Below, one piece after another: positions 46,493-54,794 of a stretch of 64,000 nucleotides of DNA. The stretch covers positions 248,001 through 312,000 of the forward strand of contig JADJPQ010000008.1 in NCBI GenBank assembly GCA_016713175.1. The letters are read 5' to 3'. The translations under genes and the position numbers were made by a program. The stretch is from Planctomycetota bacterium (GTDB lineage: Bacteria > Planctomycetota > UBA1135 > UBA2386). How positions within the stretch are numbered: the stretch's first letter is position 1; each line of letters begins with the position of its first letter. The notes beneath the pieces were generated by a model. That model was given only the letters and a program-made list of their open reading frames with translations, was not told where the DNA came from and made no database searches.

Positions 46493-47850
46493 CGGATCTC
46501 CTCGGCCGCGGGCAGCCATGCCTCTGGCCAGAACAGCGTGTTGCGGGTGATCGTGGCGTCGCCTTCGGCGACGCCGGCGTCGATGACGGCGAGTTGCGCT
46601 TCATGGGCGCGGGTCAGCGTGTCGAGCAGCAGCAGTGGGTCGAGCTGGCCGAGTTCGGCCATGCGCTGGCCGTCGGCGACCTGCGCCGCCACCGCGGGCA
46701 GCAGATCGCGGGTCAGCATCAACCGTTGCGCCGCGGCGCCGGCGAGCCGCACTTCGGCAGTCGCCAACCGTGCCGTCGCGTGCTCGACGGCAAGCCGCAG
46801 GTCCTCCGCCCGCAATTCGCGGGTGGCCGTGGCCTCGGCGATCGCGCGGGCATTGCGGTTCCACAGCGGCAGCGGCAGCGAGAAGCCGAGCAGGGCGCGT
46901 GGTTCGGCGTCTTCTTCGCCGAAGCCGGGCAGCAGCGTCAGATCCGGCCACTGCTTGGCGATCGCGAGTTCGAGCTGGTGCTCGGCGATCGCATGGGCGT
47001 GCTCGGCGAACTGCACGGCGGGTCCGATCAACAGCCGCTGCCGCCGGTGGTCCGGTGCGCCGGCGCGATCCTCGATCGCGGTGTCGGGGATCAGTTCGAG
47101 CGTCGTGTCTGGCGGCAGGCCCAACAGGTGCAGCAGGTGCAGCCGCGTCGTCGCGATCGCGGTCGTCGCCGAGTTCTGTTCGGCCTCGCGCGCCAGTCGT
47201 TCCAGCGTGAAAGCGCGGGCGGCGAGGCGCGTCAGTTCGCCATGGTCGGCCAGTCGCAGTGCCAGGGCCTCGAGGGTGCGGATGCGGGTCAGCAGGTCCT
47301 GCAGCAGATCGCCGCGCATCCTGGCGGCACTCCAGTGCAACCACGCGCCGTCGAGGGCATCGAGGGCAGCGGTCTCCGCTGCTCTCGCCTGCAGCTGGGC
47401 GGCGGCATGCTCGCGGTCGGCAACGGCAGTCTCCGTAGCCGAGCGGCCGAACAGCGGCAACGTGATGCCGAGTGCGCCACCGGCCAACCACGGGTGGTCG
47501 ACGTGTTCGAGGATCCGGACGAAGTCGGCGTTCAGTTGGGGGTCGGGCCAGGCGCCGGCGTGGTCTTTGCCGGCCGCGGTCACCGCCAGTTGCAGGCGCG
47601 CGCGGCGCAGTTCGGGGTGCAACCACAGGGTCAGCAGACGCGCCTCCGCTCGGGTCAGGCCGTCGCGCGGGTCGTAACCGGGCGCCGCCGGTAGGCGTCG
47701 CGCGATCCGGTCGGCGACGGCGATGATCTCGTCGCTGTCGGGCAGGCGAGCCGCGAAGGCTGCGGCGTGGGCGCCGAGATCGACCGGCGCGGGCGAGTAG
47801 CCCGTGCAGGCCGCCAGACAACAGAACAGCAGCGCGAACGTTCGGATCAT
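46489..47850 (-). CDS. TolC-like outer-membrane efflux lipoprotein (CusC/CzcC-like)
   Basis: A 453-residue lipoprotein (FCCLAACTG lipobox) with two OEP repeats (GLTRAEARLLTLWLHPELRRAR; QLELAIAKQWPDLTLLPGFGEED). It is the outer-membrane exit duct for the RND pump encoded immediately downstream. It lies 86 bp after the Cys-rich first gene and overlaps the fusion-protein gene by an ATGA. Confidence 0.85.
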   Translation of the reverse strand: MIRTFALLFCCLAACTGYSPAPVDLGAHAAAFAARLPDSDEIIAVADRIARRLPAAPGYDPRDGLTRAEARLLTLWLHPELRRARLQLAVTAAGKDHAGAWPDPQLNADFVRILEHVDHPWLAGGALGITLPLFGRSATETAVADREHAAAQLQARAAETAALDALDGAWLHWSAARMRGDLLQDLLTRIRTLEALALRLADHGELTRLAARAFTLERLAREAEQNSATTAIATTRLHLLHLLGLPPDTTLELIPDTAIEDRAGAPDHRRQRLLIGPAVQFAEHAHAIAEHQLELAIAKQWPDLTLLPGFGEEDAEPRALLGFSLPLPLWNRNARAIAEATATRELRAEDLRLAVEHATARLATAEVRLAGAAAQRLMLTRDLLPAVAAQVADGQRMAELGQLDPLLLLDTLTRAHEAQLAVIDAGVAEGDATITRNTLFWPEAWLPAAEEIR

Positions 47851-47904
47851 GACTCGACCAGGTCAGGCACGTCGCTGCCTGGCGACGAGCCGGCAGCACC
47901 GACA

Positions 47905-47926
47905 CACCGATCGGAGGCGATCGGCG
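47905..47926 (-). promoter_or_regulatory. hairpin after the UGA of the Cys-rich gene
   Basis: In mRNA sense an 8-bp stem (CGCCGAUC with GAUCGGUG, one G-U pair) encloses a GCCUCC loop. The loop starts 18 nt after the UGA at 47937-47939. It may be a processing or attenuation hairpin between operon genes, or a second SECIS-like element; there is no U-run for a terminator. Confidence 0.35.
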
Positions 47927-47936
47927 GTGGCGCTGG

Positions 47937-48449
47937 TCACAGCATCAGGACGTTCGTGGCGTGCAGCCGCAGATGCGTGTCGATCCGCGGCGGCGGCGGG
48001 CCGGTGGCAAACCGGGTGGGGGGCACCTGGGCGAGCCGCGGCCGCGCGGGACGGACGCGCAGTGTCGCGAACATGCCGAGGGACGCCGCGGCGCGAACCT
48101 GGGGTGCCGGCAACCCCGGCTCCAACCGTACCGGATCGTCGGCCTGCGGGTCGCAGCCGCAGTCGCAATGTTCGCCAGCGTGCGGCGCGGCATCACCAGG
48201 GGGCGCCACGTCGGGTTCGCAACAACCGCAGTGGTCAGGCGCGCAGCAGCAGGCCCCGTGCTGAGGCCCGCACGCGAACGCCAGCTCGGCGCCGCGATGA
48301 TGGTGGCGGATCACCAACGCCTTGGCGAGCGCCAGCAACGCCAGCAGGCTGGCTGCGATGACCAGCAGAACGGCGCGTTGGTGACGTTCGATCCGAGGCG
48401 ACACGGCGGACAAGTCTATCGACTGGACCGCCGTCGTGTCTTGCGACAA
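47937..48449 (-). CDS. Cys/His-rich single-pass membrane protein, first gene of the metal-efflux operon
   Basis: A 170-residue protein with one membrane segment (about residues 27-46) followed by an extracytoplasmic cluster of 12 Cys and several His (RHHHRG, CGPQHGACCCAPDHCGCC, HAGEHCDCGC), strongly suggesting metal binding. The end resembles small proteins that head Cus/Czc-type operons. The start is uncertain: a TTG at 48449 with a weak GGCGGA upstream, or a GTG at 48404. Its UGA stop could in principle be read through for 29 codons to an ATGA overlap with the next gene. Confidence 0.6.
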   Translation of the reverse strand: MSQDTTAVQSIDLSAVSPRIERHQRAVLLVIAASLLALLALAKALVIRHHHRGAELAFACGPQHGACCCAPDHCGCCEPDVAPPGDAAPHAGEHCDCGCDPQADDPVRLEPGLPAPQVRAAASLGMFATLRVRPARPRLAQVPPTRFATGPPPPRIDTHLRLHATNVLML

Positions 48450-48557
48450 CTCGATTCCGCCGGGGAACGACGGGACCGGCGGTCAGAAGCGCCGGCCGGT
48501 GTCCGCCGCCGGCCGCGCTGGCTATCATCCGATGCCCCGCCGCCCAGGAGACCCGAG

Positions 48558-49133
48558 ATGTCGTCGCGGACCGAACTGCTGGATGCCCGTCGATTCGCGC
48601 TCACCGCGCTGCTCGAGCCGTGCTGGGAACGGATCCGCGCCGAGATGGTCGTGCTGTCGCCGGCGGATTTCGTGCCATGGCCGAACGACGGCGCCTACAG
48701 CGGCCATTGGTTGGCGTTCCCGCTGTGTCTGAAGGGTTACGCCGAAGACATGCCGGTCGATCTCGAGCGCAATCGGCGGCGCTGTCCGTTCACCGCGTCG
48801 CTGCTCGATCGCTTTGGTCGGCACGGCACCTACGGGTTCTCCCGGATGTTGCCGCAGACGCACATCTATCCGCATTGCGATGGCCAGCAACGCGATGTGC
48901 TGCGCGCGCATCTGGGGCTCGATGTGCCGGCGGGTGCGCTGTTCCGGATCGGCACCGAGCGGGTGTCGTGGCAGGATGGCAAGGTGCTGGTGTTCGACGG
49001 GTTGATCGAACACGAGACGGCGAACATCGGGGTGCTGCCGCGGACGATCCTGCTGGTGGATTTCTCCCTGTCGCCGGACGAGATGGACTACCTTGAGGCG
49101 GTGCGCGGGCGGGCAGCTGCGGCTGCCGGCTGA
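48558..49133 (+). CDS. aspartyl/asparaginyl beta-hydroxylase-family dioxygenase
   Basis: A 191-residue protein of the PF05118 family. IYPHCDGQQRDVLRAHLGLDVP carries the Fe ligand His and the substrate-side Arg, FRIGTERVSWQDGKVLVFDGLIEHE carries the second His, and RTILLVDF the 2-oxoglutarate Arg. Such enzymes hydroxylate Asp/Asn or related groups using Fe(II), 2-oxoglutarate and oxygen; the substrate is unknown. The ATG at 48558 follows a CAGGAG ribosome binding site. Confidence 0.8.
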   Translation: MSSRTELLDARRFALTALLEPCWERIRAEMVVLSPADFVPWPNDGAYSGHWLAFPLCLKGYAEDMPVDLERNRRRCPFTASLLDRFGRHGTYGFSRMLPQTHIYPHCDGQQRDVLRAHLGLDVPAGALFRIGTERVSWQDGKVLVFDGLIEHETANIGVLPRTILLVDFSLSPDEMDYLEAVRGRAAAAAG

Positions 49134-49203
49134 TCTGGTCTTGGTCGCGGCTTGGCCCAGCGGCGATCGACAACGCCGGCACCGATGCTGCACACTACCG
49201 CCG

Positions 49204-50475
49204 ATGACCGTCCGTTCCTCGGCGTTCGTTCTCACGCTGCTGCTCCCGGCCTGTTTCGCACAACACGCCGCGCCCGCCGCTACTGGCGTCCATGGCCGTG
49301 TCGAACAGCACGCCGGCCTGACCATCCTGCGCGTCTGGGGCACCCCGGCCGAACGCGGCCTCGCCCACGGCCGTCTGCTCGCGAAGGGGATCGCCGAGGT
49401 CGCCATCGCCGAGTTCAGTGCGCGCTTCGGCCGCCAGAAGGCCCTGCTCGATACCGCGCGCGCCGCGTTGCAACGCACGATCGACTATCCCGACGACATC
49501 CGCGCCGAGATCGCCGCGCTGTTCGCCGGCCTGCAGCAGAGCGGCGTCGACTTGCGGGTGCCCGAACTCGAACGCGCGCTCGACGAACAGGACTTCCTGG
49601 TCGCCAATGCGCTCGATGTCTTCGGGCTGATGGGCTGCAGCGGTTTCGTCGTCGCCGGCGAGCAGGCCGAAGGCGGCGGCGTGTTGTCCGGCCGCAACTT
49701 CGACTGGCCGTTCACCGGCAAGCACATGATCGATCGCACGATCCTGCTGGTGCAGCACCTGCCCGGCGGTCGCGTTGTCGCGTCGGTGACCTGGCCCGGC
49801 TACGTCGCCACCGTCACCGGCTTCAGCGACGCCGGCGTCGCCGCCTACCTGCACGTCGGCAGCGGCAACATCACGCGGACCCCCGAGCCCGATTCGTGGC
49901 CGACCGCGATCGCCGCGCGCGCGCTGCTCGAACAGGCGGATGGCGTGGCGGCGACCACCTACGCCAAGGCGCAGGACCTGCTCGGCTATACCAGTCCGCC
50001 GGCGGGCTTCATCACCCGCGTGGTGTTGCCGATGGTGCCGACCGACGAATCGCCGTTCGCGGTGTTCGAGACCGACAGCAAGAAGTGCGTGCGGGCGAAG
50101 GTCGAAGGCTACTCGGTGGTGACCAACCATTTCGCCGGTCGCCAGGATGGCCGCAAGGCCAGTCGCGACAGTACCGATCGCGAACGGCAGGTGCGGACCT
50201 GCCTGGAGGACTGCCTCGGCGGCGGTGATCACAAGCTGTCGGCGGCCGAAGGCTGGGCGGCGCTGCAGAAGGTCGATCGTGGCGGCAAGCGCGGCTTCGG
50301 TACGCTGCACAGCCTCGTGTTCCGGCACGAACCGTGGTACTGCGAACTGCGGGTGGCGACGCTCGGTGACGATGGGCTCGTGCCGGCGACGCAGTCGAGT
50401 CGCGTGCATGTGCTGACCCGCGACCAGGTGTTTCCGGCCGAATTGCCGGCAGGCGCCGAGATCCCGGGCAAGTGA
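49204..50475 (+). CDS. secreted C45-type Ntn hydrolase (acyltransferase/amidase family)
   Basis: A 423-residue protein with a signal or lipoprotein-like leader (FVLTLLLPACFAQ). LMGCSGFVVAGEQ places the presumed nucleophile Cys145 after a self-cleavage site, followed by GGGVLSGRNFDWPF, the hallmark of the penicillin acyltransferase-like C45 family. RGLAHGRLLAKGI near residue 58 also fits. It probably hydrolyses an amide or acyl bond outside the cytoplasm; the substrate is unknown. Confidence 0.75.
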   Translation: MTVRSSAFVLTLLLPACFAQHAAPAATGVHGRVEQHAGLTILRVWGTPAERGLAHGRLLAKGIAEVAIAEFSARFGRQKALLDTARAALQRTIDYPDDIRAEIAALFAGLQQSGVDLRVPELERALDEQDFLVANALDVFGLMGCSGFVVAGEQAEGGGVLSGRNFDWPFTGKHMIDRTILLVQHLPGGRVVASVTWPGYVATVTGFSDAGVAAYLHVGSGNITRTPEPDSWPTAIAARALLEQADGVAATTYAKAQDLLGYTSPPAGFITRVVLPMVPTDESPFAVFETDSKKCVRAKVEGYSVVTNHFAGRQDGRKASRDSTDRERQVRTCLEDCLGGGDHKLSAAEGWAALQKVDRGGKRGFGTLHSLVFRHEPWYCELRVATLGDDGLVPATQSSRVHVLTRDQVFPAELPAGAEIPGK

Positions 50476-50512
50476 CCGCGACGACCGCCTGGCTGCACCG
50501 CTGGACAGAATC

Positions 50513-50932
50513 ATGGATGACACGGAGCGCACCAACGACCCGACTGAGACGATCGCAGCGTATGCGCAACGGCTGCGGGAGATGTCGGGGGGCGGCCACG
50601 TCGAGATCGGCGATGATTTCTATGCTGCCCTGGTCGCACTCGAAGATGTGGCGATCCTCGAGGACATCCTGTCGGGTGGCGGCAGTGCATTTCCGATGGC
50701 GCAGCGGTGCCTGCTGGCCGTCAGGGGGCTCGATCTCGGCGCGAGAAGCATCGCGTTCGTTCGCTCGGCGTTGGACTGCCTGAGGTTCCTCGCCAACCGT
50801 GAAGAGGAGAGGGCGGATTCGCTTGCCACCCTGCGGCGTAGACTTGCGGCTCGCTTCGTCCTCGAGTTCCCGCAAGCAAGGACCGACCTGCTGCTGTCCG
50901 TCGTGCTCGCGGAGCCCAAACCCAGGCCCTGA
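50513..50932 (+). CDS. small hypothetical helical protein
   Basis: A 139-residue acidic, mostly helical protein (ETIAAYAQRLREMSGGGH, ALVALEDVAILEDILSGG). There is no signal peptide, no membrane segment and no recognised motif. It sits 37 bp after the C45 hydrolase and 92 bp before the DTW gene on the same strand. The composition is protein-like, so it is probably real. Confidence 0.5.
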   Translation: MDDTERTNDPTETIAAYAQRLREMSGGGHVEIGDDFYAALVALEDVAILEDILSGGGSAFPMAQRCLLAVRGLDLGARSIAFVRSALDCLRFLANREEERADSLATLRRRLAARFVLEFPQARTDLLLSVVLAEPKPRP

Positions 50933-51024
50933 CCCGGGGGACCCGTCGGTTGCCGCGTCGAGGACTGCTCGAAGCGCAGAGTCGACAGCGCTGCGGCGCT
51001 TCGGGCACACTCCGCAGGCATCCA

Positions 51025-52191
51025 ATGACGATCACCGAACGACCCGCCGGGCGCTCGACCTGCTGGCGCTGCCTGCGGCCGCAGTCGATGTGCGTCTGCG
51101 GCAGTCTGCCCAGCCTCGCCACCGCGACCGAGGTCGTGATCCTGCAGCATCCGCGGGAGCACCGCCATCCGTTCAACACGGCGCGGCTGGTGGCGTTGTC
51201 GCTGCAGCGCGCGCGGCTCTGCGTCGCGCACGGCGGCTTCGCCGAGGACATGCACTGTCCGGTGGATGTTCCGGCCGATGCCGCGGTGCTGTTCCCGCAT
51301 CCGCAGGCGCTCGATCTGGCGGCGTTGCCGCCGGCCGAACGGCCATCGACGTTGGTCGTGCTCGACGGCACCTGGGCGCAGGCGAAGAAGCTCTATCGGA
51401 TGAACGGCTGGCTGCACGGTCTGCGGCATCTCCGGCTGTTCCCGAGCGACAAGAGCAACTACCGGATCCGCGCCGAGCCGCAGGACGATTATCTGTCGAC
51501 CGTCGAAGCGACGATCCAGGCGTTGCAGTTGCTGGAGCCCGACAATGCGGCGCTGCGCGGGCTGCTGGCGGCATTCGATGGCATGATCGATCGGCAGATC
51601 GCGCACGTCGTGTCGCTCGGACGCCAGCACCGGATCCGCCGGAGCAAGCTGCGCGAAGATCGCCGGCTGTCGCCGCTGCTGGCCGAGGACAATCTGCTGG
51701 TCTGCTACGGCGAGTCGGCGGTCGTCGGCGACGACTGCAAGCTGCCGCGCGAACTGCTGCAATGGACCTGTGCGCGAGTCACGACCGGCGAGATCTTCGA
51801 GGTGCTGGTGGCGCCAAGGCAGCAGTTCCCGAGCGCCCTGCATCTGCAGCAGATGGAACTGTCCGGCGAACGGCTGGCGGCGGCGGGGGATCTGGCGGCA
51901 GCGCGGGCCGCATTCGTTGCCTTTGCCGGGCCGCGGCCGGTGCTGACGGCGTGGACGCCGTCGACCCTGCAGACCGGGGTGTCGCTGCTCGGCGAAGCAG
52001 TGCCGACGTTGCGGTTGAAGGTGCCATACACCAACCTGAAGGGTGCCCGTGCGGGCTATCTCGAACAGGCGCTGCAGCAGGAAGGACTGGCGGCGCCGCC
52101 GCTGCCGGTGCAGGGACGTGCGGCCAGGCGGCTTGGCAACGCGCTGGCGATGGCGCGTTGGTTGCGCGAACGGCGTCTGGCCGAAGGCTGA
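51025..52191 (+). CDS. DTW-domain tRNA-uridine aminocarboxypropyltransferase-like protein
   Basis: A 388-residue protein. A CxxC-x6-CxC zinc site (Cys13, Cys16, Cys23, Cys25) and LDGTWAQAKKL with the DTW signature near residue 114 identify the TDD/DTW family, which adds the aminocarboxypropyl group of S-adenosylmethionine to uridine in tRNA (acp3U). The SNYRIRAEP and LSTVEA motifs also fit. Residues beyond about 200 form an extra, family-variable domain. The ATG at 51025 puts the zinc site at the expected place. Confidence 0.83.
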   Translation: MTITERPAGRSTCWRCLRPQSMCVCGSLPSLATATEVVILQHPREHRHPFNTARLVALSLQRARLCVAHGGFAEDMHCPVDVPADAAVLFPHPQALDLAALPPAERPSTLVVLDGTWAQAKKLYRMNGWLHGLRHLRLFPSDKSNYRIRAEPQDDYLSTVEATIQALQLLEPDNAALRGLLAAFDGMIDRQIAHVVSLGRQHRIRRSKLREDRRLSPLLAEDNLLVCYGESAVVGDDCKLPRELLQWTCARVTTGEIFEVLVAPRQQFPSALHLQQMELSGERLAAAGDLAAARAAFVAFAGPRPVLTAWTPSTLQTGVSLLGEAVPTLRLKVPYTNLKGARAGYLEQALQQEGLAAPPLPVQGRAARRLGNALAMARWLRERRLAEG

Positions 52192-52737
52192 TCAGCGCGG
52201 CGCAAGCGCACCGCGGCCGGCACCGAACGTGATGTCGTCGAATCCGACGTGACGCGCGAGATCGGCGACCCTGACCGCATCGTCGTAGACGGCACCGGTC
52301 AGCGGTTCGATAACGACCGGCAGTCGCTTGCTCGCGCCAGGCTGCTCGCGGTCCGGTACGCGCAGGCCCGGATCGGCGCCAATACGGGCGAGTTCGTGCT
52401 GCAGGTCGGCGATCGTCGCGCAGACGGTGGCGCCGACCTCGAAGTGCACGCGGTGGTCCTGCAGGCGATGGCGCCGGGGACGACCACTTGTCGGGTGGGT
52501 TGCCTGGTGCTCCCGCTCGCCAAAACGGTCGCAGACGATCCGGATCGACAGCTGTTCGAGGGGTTCCATGGGTTTTCGCGCGGCACCGTGGTCGCGCGGC
52601 AGCCACGCCGGCAGCTTGGCCTCGAGCGAGCGGAAGTCGAGGCAGATGAAGAACACGATCATCAGGAAGACGCAGTCGATCATCGCCGTCATGTCGGGCT
52701 TGACGTCGTTGTCGTCCGCGAGCGCAGCAGGGTGCAT
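52192..52737 (-). CDS. ExbD/TolR-type biopolymer transport protein
   Basis: A 181-residue inner-membrane protein with a short cytosolic start, one membrane segment (about residues 18-35: MIDCVFLMIVFFICLDFR) containing the conserved Asp21 (the proton-path residue of the family), and a periplasmic domain with internal repeat-like pattern. No ExbB/TolQ partner is visible next to it. It ends 1 bp after the converging DTW gene. Confidence 0.78.
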   Translation of the reverse strand: MHPAALADDNDVKPDMTAMIDCVFLMIVFFICLDFRSLEAKLPAWLPRDHGAARKPMEPLEQLSIRIVCDRFGEREHQATHPTSGRPRRHRLQDHRVHFEVGATVCATIADLQHELARIGADPGLRVPDREQPGASKRLPVVIEPLTGAVYDDAVRVADLARHVGFDDITFGAGRGALAPR

Positions 52738-52925
52738 CGGCGACCTCGTTGGGGAGAGCTTGATGGTCGAACGCGCCGATGGCGGGTGCGGTTCAGGCGT
52801 CGCAGTGTCGTCGTGCGGCCGATGCGAGCGACCGGTCGCGATCGCGTTCAGCCCGCGGTCAGCCGACGGCCGATGCGGAGAGGACCGGAAACCGCAACCC
52901 GCTTCGCATCAGGAGTCCGACTTTC

Positions 52926-54722
52926 ATGGCCATTTGCAGAACCCAGTCCACCTTGCTCGCCGCGGCCGCGCTGACCGTCGCTTCCTGCGGCGGTGCCAAC
53001 GACGTCAGCACGGCGGCGCCGCGTCTCGAGGAGGTGCCGCAGCAGGCGACGACCGGCGATGAGCCGTTCTCGTTCGATCTCGATGACTACGTCGAGGAGC
53101 GCGACGGCGCGCCGCTGACCTTCGCGGTCGCTGCCGGCGGCGGCTCGTTCACCGGCAGCGTCTACACCAACACCTTCGCGACGATGGGCGAGTACACCGT
53201 CGAGTTCACGGTGACCAATGGCGCCAAGACCTCGACCGGCACGTTCGATGTCGATGTCACGGCGGCCGACCTGTCGGCGATCCAGGAGGGCGACACCGGC
53301 CTGTTCTTGCACGATGCGCGGTCCAACCAGTTCCTCCGCGTCGCCGCCGACGTGACCGAGCCGACGTTCGTTGCCGACCTGGCCAATGGTGCGATGGTGT
53401 ACTCCCGCACCGGTGCGTCCGGGGCGCAACTGTGGGTGTTCGATCCGTTCACGCGCCGCAACACGCGGCTGTCGGCGACCGCGACCGGCGACTTGACCTA
53501 CGAGGGGAAGGGCAGTGACAGCCGCGTCTACTACTCGGTCGTCGACAGCGGTCAGGTCGAACTGCATGTCTACAACAGCCGTTCAGGCGGCGATCGCGTG
53601 CTGGCGACCAGTGCCGAAGTCGAGGTCACCGTCGCGAGCGACAACCGAGCCTACGTGGAACTCGGCGTCGGCAGCAATGGCGACGTCAAGGTCTACGATC
53701 CGGCGACCGACGAGGTCGACGACGTCGCGGTCGGCAGCACGGAAGAACGTGTGGTCGGTACCGGCACCGACGGCGCGGTGGTGATCACCCGAGTCAACGC
53801 CGACACCGGCGAGACCGATCTGTTCTGGCACTCGCCGACGGCCGGCCTGGTCGAGATCGGCACCGATGTGGCGGCGATCGCGACGGACGACAAGACCTGG
53901 CACGCCACCGACAGCGAGGGCCGGATCGTGTTCGCCGCGGACGGCGAAGTGTTCGCCTGGGATCCGACGTCGGCGAGCACGACCAACCTGAGCAGCGAGT
54001 ACGGCGCCGGCGCCGATGACGAGTTCGCGGCGCTGGCTGCCGGCAACCAGGTCGTCTGCAAGCGTCTGGTCAACCCGGGGGTCGAGGAGGACGTCTGGTT
54101 CTTCGATCTCGACAGCGAGATCAGTGCCACGGTGCGCGATGGTGCCGACGTCAGTGCGGTGCTGGGCGTCAGTGGGAGCGGGACCACCGACTGGGTGTTC
54201 CTGCGCGCCAGCGGCACGACGACCAGCCTGTTGGCGGTGTCGTTGATCGCGACGCCGGCGACGCAGACCTGGGCGGCTGGTGCGACCGTGTCGACGACGA
54301 TCGGCATCCTCGACAACGGTGACGTGGTCGGGCAGCTGACCGGCGGCACCAAGCTGAACCTCTTCGACGTGTCGGCGGGAACCTGGGGCACCGAGATCAC
54401 CGGTACCGGCCTGACCTTCGCCGGCGACGGCGTCGCCGCCGGGGACTTCGTCTACTCGCTGACCGCGAACGCGCAGACCGACCTGTCGATGTGGGATGCG
54501 TCGGGGAACGCGTCGGTGGTGATCAGCAATGCCACTGGCAACGACGTGTTCGGCGCCCGGACCGGTGCTGGCACCGTGCTGTTCACCCGCGTGCCGACCA
54601 GCCTGACCAACCGCGAGCTGTTCGTGTTCAACGGCACCGCCGCCACGCAACTGACCGAAGACGATGTCGTCGCTCGTCGCCACGACCACTCGGTCGCGGC
54701 GACCTGGTCGGGCTCGCGCTGA
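52926..54722 (+). CDS. secreted lipoprotein with Ig-like and beta-propeller domains
   Basis: A 598-residue lipoprotein (lipobox LTVASCGG). Residues about 40-115 look like an Ig/cadherin-like beta sandwich (DEPFSFDLDDYVEE, GEYTVEFTVTNGAKT). The remainder consists of repeated Asp/Gly/Thr-rich strands (VYYSVVDSGQVELHVYN, VFAADGEVFAWDP) typical of a beta-propeller. The function is unknown. A 190-bp gap separates it from the divergent exbD gene. Confidence 0.6.
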   Translation: MAICRTQSTLLAAAALTVASCGGANDVSTAAPRLEEVPQQATTGDEPFSFDLDDYVEERDGAPLTFAVAAGGGSFTGSVYTNTFATMGEYTVEFTVTNGAKTSTGTFDVDVTAADLSAIQEGDTGLFLHDARSNQFLRVAADVTEPTFVADLANGAMVYSRTGASGAQLWVFDPFTRRNTRLSATATGDLTYEGKGSDSRVYYSVVDSGQVELHVYNSRSGGDRVLATSAEVEVTVASDNRAYVELGVGSNGDVKVYDPATDEVDDVAVGSTEERVVGTGTDGAVVITRVNADTGETDLFWHSPTAGLVEIGTDVAAIATDDKTWHATDSEGRIVFAADGEVFAWDPTSASTTNLSSEYGAGADDEFAALAAGNQVVCKRLVNPGVEEDVWFFDLDSEISATVRDGADVSAVLGVSGSGTTDWVFLRASGTTTSLLAVSLIATPATQTWAAGATVSTTIGILDNGDVVGQLTGGTKLNLFDVSAGTWGTEITGTGLTFAGDGVAAGDFVYSLTANAQTDLSMWDASGNASVVISNATGNDVFGARTGAGTVLFTRVPTSLTNRELFVFNGTAATQLTEDDVVARRHDHSVAATWSGSR

Positions 54723-54794
54723 GCACCTCGGGCGAACCGCCGCGACTGCCGACGCCGACTTGACGAGCCGCCGGCAGCGACCGAGCATCGGGCC

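Noticed and set aside
48450..48557. A promoter for the metal operon or the hydroxylase in the divergent gap
   Set aside because: A TATCAT is present at about 48523 on the plus strand, but no matching -35 or regulator palindrome could be supported.
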